A DNA stretch of 64,000 bases. Origin: Bacillus sp. OV166. GTDB taxonomy: Bacteria > Bacillota > Bacilli > Bacillales > Cytobacillaceae. Positions 26,592 to 35,993 of the stretch are shown piece by piece. Position 1 is the stretch's first letter; each line of letters begins with the position of its first letter. The notes beneath the pieces are model-generated. The model ran no database searches, was not told the origin of the DNA, and saw nothing but the letters and a program-made list of their open reading frames with translations. The DNA lies in contig NZ_FXWM01000001.1 of assembly GCF_900177675.1 (NCBI RefSeq), positions 3,791,001-3,855,000 of the forward strand, written 5' to 3'. The position numbers and the translations under genes were made by a program.

Positions 26592-29195
26592 TTATACCCC
26601 TTTATAGGCTTGGCGGTAAATTTCAGCCAATTCTGTTACTAATGGAAGCTTAGGGTTTGCAGTGGTACATTGGTCTTCGAAGGCCCGGTCTGCTAAATAG
26701 TCAACCTTGTTTTCAAACTCGATTTTATTTATATTATTTGCTTCAAGGCTCATTGGAACCTCAAGTTCCTTCGCCAATTTAATAATAGCTTGAACGAGGC
26801 TCTCCACACCTTCCTCAGTAGTACTAGCAGGTAAACCTAGTATTCTAGCAATTTCAGCATATCGTTTGTCAGCTTTGAAATGATCATACTTTGGAAAGGC
26901 TGTGAATTTCTTAGGTTTAGCTGCATTATAGCGAATCACATGCGGCATAAGCACAGCATTTGCCCGTCCGTGTGCGATATGGAATTCCGCTCCCAGCTTA
27001 TGTGCAAGACTATGATTAATGCCTAAAAATGCATTTGCAAAGGCCATGCCGGCAATGGTTGAAGCATTATGGACCTTTTCGCGCGCTTCTTCATCCATAC
27101 CGTTTTTGTAAGCTCTTGGCAGGTATTCAAATACGAGCTGGATTGCTTTTATTGCAAGGCCATCCGTAAAATCATTGGCCATACAGGATACAAATGCTTC
27201 AATCGCATGTGTCAACACGTCCAATCCTGTATCAGCAGTTATATGTTTAGGCACCGTCATCACAAACTGCGGATCGATAATGGCTACGTCTGGAGTCAAT
27301 TCATAATCAGCAAGCGGATATTTAATATTTGCCTCTTTATCAGTAATAACCGAGAATGATGTTACTTCCGAGCCTGTTCCAGAAGTGGTAGGAATGGCTA
27401 CAAATTGTGCCCTTTGGCCAAGATTCGGATATTTAACAATTCGTTTTCGAATATCTAAGAACTTTTGTTTCAAGCCAAAGAATTCTGTATCTGGATGTTC
27501 ATAGAACAGCCACATTCCTTTGGCCGCATCCATTGCAGAGCCACCGCCAAGCGCAATGATAACATCTGGCTGGAAGTTAGCCATCATTTCTGCACCTTTC
27601 ATCACTGTTTCAATCGATGGGTCTGGTTCAACCTCTGAGAAAATTTCGCAGTGAACATAATCTTGACGCTTTCTTAAATAGTAAAGGACTTTATCCACAT
27701 ATCCTAATTTCACCATTCCAGGGTCGGTGACAATAAATGCTTTCGAAATTTTCGGCATTTTGGCAAGATATTGAGTTGAATTTTTCTCGAAATAAATTTT
27801 AGATGGAACTTTAAACCATTGCATATTAATATTCCTTTTCGCCACTTTTTTAATATTAATTAAGTGAATAGTACCCACATTTGTAGAGACAGAATTCCCA
27901 CCATACGTTCCACATCCGAGGGTTAAGGACGGCATGTAGGCATTGTAGATATCACCAATCGCACCTTGTGAAGATGGGGCGTTGACAATAATACGTCCCG
28001 CTCTCATCCGCAGTCCAAACTTCTTAATCACTGTTTGATCAGTGGTATGAATAACAGCTGAATGACCTAGCCCGCCGAACTCCAGCATTTCTTCGGTCCG
28101 TTTTAATCCTTCCTCAAGATCACTTACCTTGTAACAAGCAAGCACTGGGCTCAATTTTTCCCTTGAAAGTGGGTATCCTGTTCCGACACCTTTTAATTCT
28201 GCGATAAGTATCTTTGTATCATCAGGAACCTTTACTCCTGCTAACTGTGCAATCTTTGAAGCAGCCATCCCAACAATTACTGGATTAACAGCACAGGATT
28301 GCTCATTAATAACTAATTTTTCAACCTTCGCTTTTTCTTCTTCATTTAAAAAATAACAGTTATTTGCTATCATTTCTTGTTTTACAACTTCGTAAATTTC
28401 TTTATCAATAATGACTGCTTGTTCGGAAGCGCAAATCATTCCATTATCAAACGTTTTTGATAAAATTAAGTCATTAACTGCCTGATGAAGATTGGCTGTT
28501 TTTTCAATATAACAAGGGACATTTCCTGGCCCAACTCCGAGTGCTGGCTTACCTGAACTGTAAGCAGATTTAACCATCCCCGCACCGCCAGTGGCAAGAA
28601 CTAATGATATTTTTGAATGGTTCATTAAGGCTTGTGTTGCTTCAAGCGACGGTGTTTCAATCCATTGAATGCAATTTTCTGGCGCACCCGCCTTGATTGC
28701 TGCATCTCTAAGCACCCTAGCCGCTTCGCTGCTGCATTTCTGTGCCGATGGATGAAAGGCAAAAATAATTGGATTTCTGGTTTTAATTGAAATGAGTGCT
28801 TTAAACATGGTGGTCGATGTTGGATTCGTTACAGGTGTAACACCAGCAATCACCCCGACCGGCTCCGCAATTTCAATCATTCCTTCATGTTCATTTTCGT
28901 TAATAACACCAACAGTTTTATCATATTTGATATTATGATAGACATATTCAGTAGCAAACATGTTTTTGATGATTTTATCTTCGTACACGCCTCTTCCTGT
29001 TTCTTCAACGGCTAGCTTTGCAAGTGGCATATGCTGATCAAGACCGGCCAAAGCCATTTCTTTGACAATATTATTAATCATGTCTTGGTCGAAGCTGCGG
29101 AATTCATTCAATGCTTTTAGACCGTTTTCCACCAAAAAGTTAACCATTTGTGTTACGGTTTGTTTTTCATTAACTGCCTTTTCTACTACTGCCAT
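26592..29195 (-). CDS. adhE: Bifunctional acetaldehyde-CoA/alcohol dehydrogenase
   Basis: Fermentative fusion of 867 residues that converts acetyl-CoA to acetaldehyde and then ethanol, using two NADH. The N-terminal aldehyde dehydrogenase domain (about 1-440) has catalytic Cys255 in NGMICASEQ and GPGNVPCY. The C-terminal iron alcohol dehydrogenase domain has ALGGGSAMDAAKGMW, TTSGTGSEVT and the iron histidines in HSLAHKLGAEFHIAHG. Full length, no damage. GGAGGTATTACG precedes the ATG. Two Rex-type boxes upstream point to repression when NADH/NAD+ is low. Monocistronic. Confidence 0.96.
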   Translation of the reverse strand: MAVVEKAVNEKQTVTQMVNFLVENGLKALNEFRSFDQDMINNIVKEMALAGLDQHMPLAKLAVEETGRGVYEDKIIKNMFATEYVYHNIKYDKTVGVINENEHEGMIEIAEPVGVIAGVTPVTNPTSTTMFKALISIKTRNPIIFAFHPSAQKCSSEAARVLRDAAIKAGAPENCIQWIETPSLEATQALMNHSKISLVLATGGAGMVKSAYSSGKPALGVGPGNVPCYIEKTANLHQAVNDLILSKTFDNGMICASEQAVIIDKEIYEVVKQEMIANNCYFLNEEEKAKVEKLVINEQSCAVNPVIVGMAASKIAQLAGVKVPDDTKILIAELKGVGTGYPLSREKLSPVLACYKVSDLEEGLKRTEEMLEFGGLGHSAVIHTTDQTVIKKFGLRMRAGRIIVNAPSSQGAIGDIYNAYMPSLTLGCGTYGGNSVSTNVGTIHLINIKKVAKRNINMQWFKVPSKIYFEKNSTQYLAKMPKISKAFIVTDPGMVKLGYVDKVLYYLRKRQDYVHCEIFSEVEPDPSIETVMKGAEMMANFQPDVIIALGGGSAMDAAKGMWLFYEHPDTEFFGLKQKFLDIRKRIVKYPNLGQRAQFVAIPTTSGTGSEVTSFSVITDKEANIKYPLADYELTPDVAIIDPQFVMTVPKHITADTGLDVLTHAIEAFVSCMANDFTDGLAIKAIQLVFEYLPRAYKNGMDEEAREKVHNASTIAGMAFANAFLGINHSLAHKLGAEFHIAHGRANAVLMPHVIRYNAAKPKKFTAFPKYDHFKADKRYAEIARILGLPASTTEEGVESLVQAIIKLAKELEVPMSLEANNINKIEFENKVDYLADRAFEDQCTTANPKLPLVTELAEIYRQAYKGV

Positions 29196-29221
29196 CGTAA
29201 TACCTCCATTTGATTAAGTGT

Positions 29222-29239
29222 TTGTGAAGTTTTTCACAA
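29222..29239. promoter_or_regulatory. Rex-type operator proximal to adhE
   Basis: TTGTGAAGTTTTTCACAA, a perfect match to the Rex pattern TTGTGAA-N4-TTCACAA, 27-44 bases before the adhE ATG. It also fits the FNR core TGTGA-N6-TCACA. Rex is the better guess because adhE is its classic target. Confidence 0.75.
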
Positions 29240-29303
29240 GTACTTTTAAAAAATAATACACAATCAAGCTGATATTTTCTCTGGATGTCATGTATCGTTA
29301 TAT

Positions 29304-29321
29304 TTGTGAAAAGTTTCACAT
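29304..29321. promoter_or_regulatory. Second Rex/FNR-type operator upstream of adhE
   Basis: TTGTGAAAAGTTTCACAT, one end base from the perfect Rex palindrome and a perfect FNR core, 82 bases upstream of the first box. Confidence 0.65.
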
Positions 29322-29355
29322 TTTTGATTAAAAATAATAACACTCTACTTGATTT

Positions 29356-29583
29356 TTACTCACAAACTGGATTGCGTGGAATCTTTTCAAATAAAATGTC
29401 AGTTAGAACCTTCGAATACTTTTTAACAATAACCACATAATTTACGGTCCAGATATAGGCGGGGATTTCTTCATTTTCTTTAAAATACATTGCCTCAAAT
29501 TCATCCCCAACTGCTTCTTCAAATACTTCTAGGGTATAAGTTTCAGAATCTGTAGAGAAGGTTTTCCATTCACATACCATCAT
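29356..29583 (-). CDS. Hypothetical 75-residue protein
   Basis: Small soluble acidic protein, not recognised. It begins with a beta-rich segment (SETYTLEVFEEAVGDEFEAM) and ends basic (YSKVLTDILFEKIPRNP). The start at 29583 follows AAGGAGTGATAAGAC. It is read in the same direction as adhE, 160 bp upstream of it, with the Rex-type boxes between. An imperfect Rex-like site also lies upstream at 29642. Confidence 0.65.
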   Translation of the reverse strand: MMVCEWKTFSTDSETYTLEVFEEAVGDEFEAMYFKENEEIPAYIWTVNYVVIVKKYSKVLTDILFEKIPRNPVCE

Positions 29584-29641
29584 GTCTTATCACTCCTTGT
29601 TTGTTTATGGATTTATCATAACATGTATTTTGAATAACGGT

Positions 29642-29659
29642 TTGTGAAGTGTTGAACAA
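29642..29659. promoter_or_regulatory. Imperfect Rex-like site
   Basis: TTGTGAA-GTGT-TGAACAA: the left half is perfect, the right half has one mismatch. It lies 59 bases before the 75-residue ORF. Confidence 0.35.
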
Positions 29660-29762
29660 AGTGTGAATTGTGATTAATTCTACCAAAAATAGTACTATAT
29701 CCTTATATATCAATAGTTATGAATGATAATATTGGCATATATTTGGTGAAATACTCTATCTA

Positions 29763-29777
29763 TTGAAAACGATTACA
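29763..29777. promoter_or_regulatory. Candidate CcpA (cre) site
   Basis: TTGAAAACGATTACA fits WTGNAANCGNWNNCW at every position. It lies 180 bases upstream of the 75-residue ORF in a long gap, so its target is uncertain. Confidence 0.35.
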
Positions 29778-29893
29778 TTTATTTTGATATATCAGAATAA
29801 TGTCTGATAAACAAAGTTATCAATTGTATATGTACGGTTATTGAAAACGAACAGTTAGTGACTGTAACATTATTTAAAAGAGGGTAACGGTCT

Positions 29894-30008
29894 ATTAGTG
29901 AGCCCTAATTCTTACCATAACCCCCTGTGAAATCAGGTTAAGGTCATTAAGGAGCCCTCTTTCTTACCGCAACCCCTTGTGAAATCAGCTTTCAGTCATT
30001 AAGGAGCC
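29894..30008. repeat. Tandem 52-bp direct repeat
   Basis: Two copies, 29894-29945 and 29946-29997, align without gaps at 41 of 52 positions. A third partial copy (ATTAAGGAGCC) starts at 29998. Shared blocks include GAGCCCT, TTCTTACC, CAACCCC-like and TGTGAAATCAG. It has no coding frame. This 496-base gap (29584-30079) otherwise holds only the candidate operators. Confidence 0.8.
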
Positions 30009-30079
30009 TACTACAACAATACAATCCCTCTTGGCAGTTTAACAGATTATCCAATTTGGAGAGTAGATTTTTGCTAATC

Positions 30080-30499
30080 TTACACTCTATCATAATCTGC
30101 TTTCCAATTAGTAATCTGTTTCTTAATTTCATCTGGGCTTAAATTTTGTGAAGCTGCCTTTTCACTTAGTTCAGGTAACTCAGCATCACTAGCAAACCGA
30201 AGAGCTATAATTTGACCAATTGTAAGTCTGGCATCAAGTAATTTTCCTGTCAAAACATAATGTCGAAGATTTTCTTCTGCTCGTATCGCTCGGTCCTGTG
30301 CCTTTAAAGGATACTGTCTAATTAATAAAAACATGATGACCAAGATAATAACGATGGCTAAAAAAAGGATGGCAGATAGACTGATTCCGTTTCTAATAAT
30401 TAACCAAATAGCTACTACCAATGTAAGTAACAATAAGAGCGATAAGATATAATGAAACAATGGGTGAAATCTACGATGATTCTGGTAATTTTGATTCAT
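30080..30499 (-). CDS. Membrane protein, DUF6526-like (139 aa)
   Basis: Two adjacent transmembrane helices (about 16-37 and 41-63) follow the start NYQNHRRFHPLFHYIL, and a soluble helical tail contains QDRAIRAEENLRHYVLTGK and LPELSEKAA. This matches a widespread uncharacterised family which I recall as DUF6526. Function unknown. It lies 28 bp downstream of the ABC permease in the same direction and may share its transcript, but no functional link is known. Confidence 0.65.
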   Translation of the reverse strand: MNQNYQNHRRFHPLFHYILSLLLLLTLVVAIWLIIRNGISLSAILFLAIVIILVIMFLLIRQYPLKAQDRAIRAEENLRHYVLTGKLLDARLTIGQIIALRFASDAELPELSEKAASQNLSPDEIKKQITNWKADYDRV

Positions 30500-30527
30500 T
30501 GTTTTTCCTCCTATAATGTTTTTGTTT

Positions 30528-31628
30528 TTACTCCCATTTAAATGTATAACTAGCTATCACAAATGCAGCAATTAGCCAACCGCCTAAAATAGCTGTTTCC
30601 AAACCCAAACTCGTCCAGCTTGCCCCAACATTCATGATTTCTCGTAATGCCGTGCTTAAATGTGAAATCGGCAGGAGCTTTACGATAGGTTGAAGAAAGT
30701 CCGGCATATTTTTTATTGGGAAGAAAACTCCCCCTAAAAATAACATTGGAAATGATAGAACGCCTGCGATCGGTGCAGCACTTTCAGGTGTTTTCGCAAT
30801 TCCCGCAATGATGAAACCAATTGCCATAAAAGCTAGTGTTCCAAGAACAATAAAACATATCAAGGTAAACCAAGAACCGCGAACTTCTACGCCAAATAAG
30901 AGATGGGCAACTAGTAATACTATCAGCGCTTGCATTCCATTCATCAGCAACCGTGCTGTAATTTGTGCTGCTATGAAAGTTGAGGCTTTGAGTGTAGTCC
31001 CCTGCATCCTACGTAAAATCCCACGCTCTCTCCATGCTGCTATCTGACCAGCTACTCCATTCATGTTGTTACTCATAATCATCATCGCAACTATTCCTGG
31101 TACCAAAAAATCAATATATTTTAAATTAAGAGCTTTGATGCCGTGAGATTCCATTACAACGACAGGCTCATAGGAAACTCTTTGTTTACTGATCTCATCT
31201 ATTACTCCATTAACTAGAGCTACTCCTACCTGTGAAACAGCAAAATTCGTATCATTAAAATAAACCGGGATGTTGAAGGGCTTTGCTTGTGATCCACTAT
31301 TTTTCAAGCTAGATTCATAGCCCTTTGGAATGATTACGACAAGTTGTAAATCACCATTTTTCAAACTGGTTTGTGCTGAATCTTCATCTTTTCTTATCTC
31401 TAAATGAATAGCTTCATTTTTTTTAAGAGCTTTTATAAACTCACTTGAAAACGCTGTGTGATCTTCATCAATCAGTCCAATTGACAGGGATAGTCCATTT
31501 CCTTTACCTAAAAATAAACCTAGCATGGTCATGAGGAGGATAGGGAAGATCAAAGTCCACATCAGCACCTGTCGATTCCGTAGAAAAATGCGCAGTTGTG
31601 CGAGAGTTAACTGCCAGTAAGCTTTCAT
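30528..31628 (-). CDS. ABC-2 type export permease
   Basis: Membrane subunit of 366 residues. An N-terminal helix (about 18-38) is followed by a large extracytoplasmic loop (about 45-170) and five C-terminal helices ending near 360, with FLGGVFFPIKNMPDFLQPI typical of the ABC-2 domain. It overlaps the ATPase gene by 4 bases. Such pairs export drugs, linearmycin-like lipids or polysaccharides. Substrate not decided. Confidence 0.88.
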   Translation of the reverse strand: MKAYWQLTLAQLRIFLRNRQVLMWTLIFPILLMTMLGLFLGKGNGLSLSIGLIDEDHTAFSSEFIKALKKNEAIHLEIRKDEDSAQTSLKNGDLQLVVIIPKGYESSLKNSGSQAKPFNIPVYFNDTNFAVSQVGVALVNGVIDEISKQRVSYEPVVVMESHGIKALNLKYIDFLVPGIVAMMIMSNNMNGVAGQIAAWRERGILRRMQGTTLKASTFIAAQITARLLMNGMQALIVLLVAHLLFGVEVRGSWFTLICFIVLGTLAFMAIGFIIAGIAKTPESAAPIAGVLSFPMLFLGGVFFPIKNMPDFLQPIVKLLPISHLSTALREIMNVGASWTSLGLETAILGGWLIAAFVIASYTFKWE

Positions 31629-32557
31629 GCTTCTCTTAATCTCCTTCCCGTCATGTGAATAAATACATCTTCTAGTGTCGCTGTCCTTGTTTGCAGATCA
31701 ACTATTTGCAGATTATTATCAGCAGCAAATTGGATTAAGCTTGTCAATGTGTTCTGTAAATGATCCGTATAAAGAACATGAATATCTGTTTGATTTCCAA
31801 GTTTCTTAACACCGTCAATACTAGAGAAATCAATGAAGTCTACTTGTTCTATGACTCTAAACTCTAATGCACTATCTGACTGGAGACTTTTCACTAATTG
31901 AGAAGGGGCATCCAAAGCAATCAGTTCCCCTTGGTCCATGATGGCAATCCGATCGCATAGATTGTGTGCTTCATCCATGTAATGAGTGGTTAACACGATT
32001 GTTTTACCTTTATTTTTCAATTGAAGAACAATATCCCACAATGTTCGTCTAGCTTGAGGATCTAAACCCGTGGTCGGTTCATCCAAGAAAATAACGTGTG
32101 GATCGTGAACCAACGCTAGAGCAATCGCTAAACGCTGTTTTTGACCACCTGAAAGACCTTTTATTCGGCTTTTGCTTTTCTCAGTAAGCAACACATCTTC
32201 TATAAGTTGAGAAATAGAAATATGTGATGGATAAAAGCTTGCGTACATTTTCAGAATTTCCTCAACTGTCAGCAATTCAAAAAGCGAAGTTGATTGTAAC
32301 TGTACCCCGATGATTTCCTTTACCTTCGAAAGCTCACGTAAGATATCGTGTGAACCAATTATGGCCGTTCCTTCATCTGGTTTACGCAGGCCTACCAGCA
32401 TTTCAAGCGTAGTCGTTTTCCCTGCGCCATTAGGACCCAAAAGACCGAATATCTCACCCTTTCGTACTTGAAAATGGACACCACTCACTGCTTTAAATGA
32501 TCCATAGTTCTTTACAAGTCCTTTTACATCAATTATTGTATCATGAGAAAATTTCAT
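31625..32557 (-). CDS. ABC transporter ATP-binding protein (exporter)
   Basis: ATPase of 310 residues: Walker A GPNGAGKTT (about 46-54), signature LSGGQKQRL, Walker B VIFLDEPTTGLDPQ and the H-loop TTHYMDEA. An additional C-terminal domain of about 90 residues is typical of drug-export NatA/CcmA-type ATPases. The start at 32557 has GGAGGAAG upstream; the frame runs open to 32578. Pairs with the overlapping permease. Confidence 0.92.
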   Translation of the reverse strand: MKFSHDTIIDVKGLVKNYGSFKAVSGVHFQVRKGEIFGLLGPNGAGKTTTLEMLVGLRKPDEGTAIIGSHDILRELSKVKEIIGVQLQSTSLFELLTVEEILKMYASFYPSHISISQLIEDVLLTEKSKSRIKGLSGGQKQRLAIALALVHDPHVIFLDEPTTGLDPQARRTLWDIVLQLKNKGKTIVLTTHYMDEAHNLCDRIAIMDQGELIALDAPSQLVKSLQSDSALEFRVIEQVDFIDFSSIDGVKKLGNQTDIHVLYTDHLQNTLTSLIQFAADNNLQIVDLQTRTATLEDVFIHMTGRRLREA

Positions 32558-32719
32558 GTAGGTGCTTCCTCCTCTCAATTAGAATTGAATAGGAAGCGTC
32601 AGACCTCCCTGTTTACCTAATTTATTGCTAAAATACTTTCCTCCACAGGAAAACCTTACCATTACAAATGTGTTACGTCTACAAAATAAAAGAATGGCTT
32701 AAATAACTAGTAACAAGAA

Positions 32720-33373
32720 TTACAATAATCCCTTTTCTTTCTTATATTTCATTCCCTTAATTTTTTCTAATAGTCTGTTATGTACTTTTGATAAGATGAG
32801 TAACGCGAGGATAGAACCAATAAAGTTTAACAACATATCCCACTGCGCGTCCCAAATATCACCTTGTGCTCCTAAAAACTCAGTGGAAGTCTTTCTGTTC
32901 TTTGTTAATTTAGTCGATATCCATTCGATAATTTCATACATAGCTCCAATTGCAAGTGAAAAACTTAATATCACAGAAATTAACCAAGGACCTTTTTTAG
33001 TCACTCTTTTTCGGATTAATATTTCTCTTATTACAATTGCAAACAACCCTTTTAAGAAATGCCCAAAGCGGTCATAGTGGTTTCGGTTTAATTCAAAATA
33101 ATCTTTTATCCAAGTAAAAAGTGGAACCTTTGCGTAAGTATAATGACCACCAATGAAGGTAAGAATCGAAAGAATGGCAATTATGATATAGGATAGCGAA
33201 GTAAGACGAAACTTATTATAGGTAATAAGTACAATCATACATATCACAATGGCAGGAAGTACTTCCATCGCCCATATTAAATATCCTGCTGGCTTATAGA
33301 TTGACCAAATAAAAACGGCAATTACAAACAAGATAAGTAGTAAATGAAAGTAAACACTTTTGTCTCTTATCAC
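32720..33373 (-). CDS. DUF2238 (YjdF-type) membrane protein
   Basis: Integral membrane protein of 217 residues with about six helices. The family motifs are GGHYTYAKVPLF, RNHYDRFGHFLKG, AMYEIIEWIS and FLGAQGDIWDAQWDML, with many conserved His, Asp and Glu at the membrane face, which suggests a metal site. Function is not known. Start GTG at 33373 after AGGAGTGAG. Stands alone between the two ABC operons. Confidence 0.85.
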   Translation of the reverse strand: MIRDKSVYFHLLLILFVIAVFIWSIYKPAGYLIWAMEVLPAIVICMIVLITYNKFRLTSLSYIIIAILSILTFIGGHYTYAKVPLFTWIKDYFELNRNHYDRFGHFLKGLFAIVIREILIRKRVTKKGPWLISVILSFSLAIGAMYEIIEWISTKLTKNRKTSTEFLGAQGDIWDAQWDMLLNFIGSILALLILSKVHNRLLEKIKGMKYKKEKGLL

Positions 33374-33655
33374 TTAACTCACTCCTAATGATATTACAGT
33401 TGTAAAGTTAAAAACTAATTAACTTGCTCTCCGGTACAAAGTTAAAAGATAACTGTTATAGGTTGTCCATCCTTTCTTTTATTAAACAACATAGCTTTTT
33501 AAATTTCTGTTCAAAATGAATATCAAAAGCGGTAGGTTTTAAATCAATGGAGTTATCTAGGAGTAGAACGAAATAGGAATATATAAATCGCAGGTATTTT
33601 TCTAACATCACTGGTATCCTCTCCAACAAGGACCACTAATATAGTAAATAAAAAT

Positions 33656-33703
33656 AAGCCATCAAATACTAGATTCGTTCATACTCTAGTATTTGATAGC
33701 TTA
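33656..33703 (-). terminator. Distal terminator of the glnHPQ-like operon
   Basis: Long stem AAGC[T/C]ATCAAATACTAGA against its complement (18 bp, one wobble), followed on the minus strand by TATTTTTATTT. Confidence 0.7.
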
Positions 33704-33751
33704 TATATGCTACGCCTCAATTTAAAAAAATGTATTAACAAGTAATTTGCA

Positions 33752-33786
33752 AACATGTTTTCCTAATTCAGGTAGGAAAACATGTT
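33752..33786 (-). terminator. Hairpin directly after glnQ
   Basis: Perfect 14-bp stem AACATGTTTTCCTA / TAGGAAAACATGTT with a 7-nt loop, 5 bases past the stop. The T tract is poor, so it may stabilise the mRNA end rather than terminate. Confidence 0.6.
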
Positions 33787-33791
33787 ATAGT

Positions 33792-34520
33792 TTAAAGTAC
33801 CTTGCTTAAAAACGCCTTGGTTCTTTCATGCTGAGGGTTACTGAATAACTCATTCGGTTCATTTTCTTCAACAATGTAGCCTCCGTCCATGAAGATGACC
33901 CGATCGCCGACTTCCCTGGCAAAGCCCATTTCATGAGTAACAACAACCATTGTCATACCTTCTAGTGCCAGCTGTTTCATTACTTCTAAAACATCACCAA
34001 CCATTTCAGGGTCAAGTGCGGATGTCGGCTCGTCAAATAGCATAATTTTTGGATTCATGGCGAGTGCCCTTGCAATCGCAACCCGTTGTTTTTGCCCCCC
34101 AGATAGTTCCCCTGGAAAGCTATTGGCTTTTTCTCTTAGACCCACTTTATCTAATAGATCAAATGCCAATTTTTCAGCAGCTGCTTTATCTATAGCGTGA
34201 ATTTTAATCGGTCCCATGGTGATGTTCTCTAATACACTTTTATGAGGAAACAGATTAAATTGCTGAAACACCATTCCTACTTCTTGTCTTACTTTGTTAA
34301 TATTGATTTTTGGGTCTGTTATATCCTGTCCGTTAATAACTACCTCTCCACCCGAAATTTCTTCAAGGCGATTTAAGCAGCGGAGGAACGTACTCTTACC
34401 TGAGCCAGATGGACCAATAACACAAACTACTTCTTTTTCTTTAACTTCTGCATTGATATCTTTTAATACCTCAACATTACCAAACGATTTTCGTAAGTTT
34501 TTAACTGTAATCATGCTCAT
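33792..34520 (-). CDS. glnQ: Polar amino-acid ABC transporter, ATP-binding protein
   Basis: ATPase of 242 residues with Walker [10 protein letters not shown] (about 36-44), Q-loop FQQFNLFPH, signature LSGGQKQRV, Walker [15 protein letters not shown] and H-loop VVTHEMGFA. The PAAT family assignment is secure. The gln symbol follows the HPQ gene order and is provisional. The start overlaps the permease stop by 4 bases. The neighbouring PatB-type lyase and TnrA raise cystine or glutamine as substrates. Confidence 0.9.
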   Translation of the reverse strand: MSMITVKNLRKSFGNVEVLKDINAEVKEKEVVCVIGPSGSGKSTFLRCLNRLEEISGGEVVINGQDITDPKININKVRQEVGMVFQQFNLFPHKSVLENITMGPIKIHAIDKAAAEKLAFDLLDKVGLREKANSFPGELSGGQKQRVAIARALAMNPKIMLFDEPTSALDPEMVGDVLEVMKQLALEGMTMVVVTHEMGFAREVGDRVIFMDGGYIVEENEPNELFSNPQHERTKAFLSKVL

Positions 34521-35170
34521 CTAAGCTGAATCCTCCTTTCGATGAAATTAGCAAGCATGGTTAATAAATAAATAATAATAAAGTAAATGATACCAACAGC
34601 CAGCCAAATCTTAAATGCTTCAAAAGTGGCAGAAGCCTGAATTTGTCCTTGCTGTGTTAAATCTGCAATCCCAATTACAGATAAAAGAGACGTATCCTTT
34701 AAACTTATAATGGATTGGTTTGTAATCGTAGGAAGCATTCTTCTAAAGGCCTGAGGAAGCACCACATATCGCATGGTTTGTGAGCCTGTAAAACCAATTG
34801 ATCTTGCTGCTTCTGTTTGTCCTTTATCAATTGATTGAATTCCCGCTCTGATAATCTCAGCAAAATATGCACCCGCATTAATGGCTACAGTGATGATCCC
34901 AGCAGTAGTGCTATTTAGGGACACCACTTGTAGAGAATTCACACCAAAATAGATAAAAAATAATTGCACAATAAATGGTGTTCCACGAATGGCATCAACA
35001 TAAACCTTAGCAATCCAGTTCAAGATCTTGAGCGGTGCTAATCGAAATAACGCTATTACTAAACCTATTAAAAATCCTAGAATAATTGCTATAACAAATA
35101 TATATAGAGTCACTTGAAGACCTTTTAATAACATTGGCAGTGCTGCAGAAATAATATCCATCCTGTTCAT
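34517..35170 (-). CDS. glnP: Polar amino-acid ABC transporter, permease
   Basis: Permease of 217 residues with five helices. The His/Glu/Gln/Arg-type motif region [24 protein letters not shown] (about 105-128) is the EAA loop that contacts the ATPase. Only one permease gene is present, so a homodimer is expected. Coupled to glnQ by overlap; 52 bp after the binding-protein gene, with a hairpin in between. Confidence 0.9.
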   Translation of the reverse strand: MNRMDIISAALPMLLKGLQVTLYIFVIAIILGFLIGLVIALFRLAPLKILNWIAKVYVDAIRGTPFIVQLFFIYFGVNSLQVVSLNSTTAGIITVAINAGAYFAEIIRAGIQSIDKGQTEAARSIGFTGSQTMRYVVLPQAFRRMLPTITNQSIISLKDTSLLSVIGIADLTQQGQIQASATFEAFKIWLAVGIIYFIIIYLLTMLANFIERRIQLR

Positions 35171-35185
35171 CCCCTTTCAAAAAGA

Positions 35186-35206
35186 AAGCGCGCATTAAGC
35201 GCGCTT
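35186..35206 (-). terminator. Intercistronic hairpin between binding protein and permease genes
   Basis: Perfect stem AAGCGCGC / GCGCGCTT with a 5-nt loop followed by TCTTTTTG on the minus strand. It lies 17 nt after the binding-protein stop. It should cause partial termination or mRNA protection, giving more binding protein than permease. Confidence 0.75.
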
Positions 35207-35222
35207 AATCATTTCGTATCCT

Positions 35223-35993
35223 TTATTCACCTAGATACGTTTTAATAATTTTATCATACGTACCATCTTTCTTTAACTCAGCAAGACCATTGTTAATTTT
35301 TTTCAAAAGATCTGCGTTTTGTCCTTTTAGAACAGCAATTCCATATTGATCTCCATTTAAGCGCTCACCGACGATTTTTAATCCAAGGTCTTTTTGAGCA
35401 ATTGCATAAGAAATTACAGGATAATCTTCAATAAGTGCATCTGCATTTCCGTTAGATACTTCTTGGAACATGGCAGGACTATCATTAAATTGAACAACAG
35501 TAATTCCTAATTTCGCAGCATTATCTTGTGCATATTTTGCACCAGTTGTACCTTTTTTAACAGCAACTTTTTTGCCTTTAAGGTTTTCGACTGATTTAAT
35601 ACTTGTATTATCTTTTTTAACAACGACTGTTAACCCTGCATCAAAATATGGTGTTGAGAAATCTACCACCTTTTTTCTTTCATCCGTAATGCTCATTCCT
35701 GCAATGGCCACATCTAGCTGATTAGCTTGCATTGCTGGGATGATACCACCGAAATCCATTGGAGAAAGTTCGATTTTAAAGTCTTGGTTTTTCGCAATTG
35801 CATTGATTAACTCAATATCAATTCCCTTATAATCATTTCCTTCTTTAAATTCAAACGGCGGGTAAGTTGTATCAACACCAACTTTATATACTTTTCCACC
35901 TTTTTCTTTCTCGTCTGCTGTGTCTTTGCTTCCACAAGCAGCGATAAAGATTGAAAGGATTAATAACAAACTTAATAGACCTAACTTTTTCAT
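35223..35993 (-). CDS. Polar amino-acid ABC transporter, substrate-binding lipoprotein
   Basis: Protein of 256 residues with lipobox FIAACG (Cys20), then the SBP_bac_3 fold: VGVDTTYPPFEF (start of lobe 1), GIDIELINAIA, GGIIPAMQANQLDVAIAGMSIT (substrate Arg follows in DERKK) and KKGTTGAKYAQ. It captures an amino acid at the membrane surface and delivers it to the adjacent permease. Glutamine, cystine and basic amino acids are all possible; the sequence alone does not settle it. First gene of the operon. Confidence 0.92.
   Translation of the reverse strand: MKKLGLLSLLLILSIFIAACGSKDTADEKEKGGKVYKVGVDTTYPPFEFKEGNDYKGIDIELINAIAKNQDFKIELSPMDFGGIIPAMQANQLDVAIAGMSITDERKKVVDFSTPYFDAGLTVVVKKDNTSIKSVENLKGKKVAVKKGTTGAKYAQDNAAKLGITVVQFNDSPAMFQEVSNGNADALIEDYPVISYAIAQKDLGLKIVGERLNGDQYGIAVLKGQNADLLKKINNGLAELKKDGTYDKIIKTYLGE

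Larger units (their letters stand above)
33374..33791. other. Gap between DUF2238 gene and glnQ
   Basis: 418 bases. It contains two hairpins downstream of glnQ (33656-33703 and 33752-33786). The part 33374-33650 is AT-rich and I see no gene in it. Confidence 0.5.
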
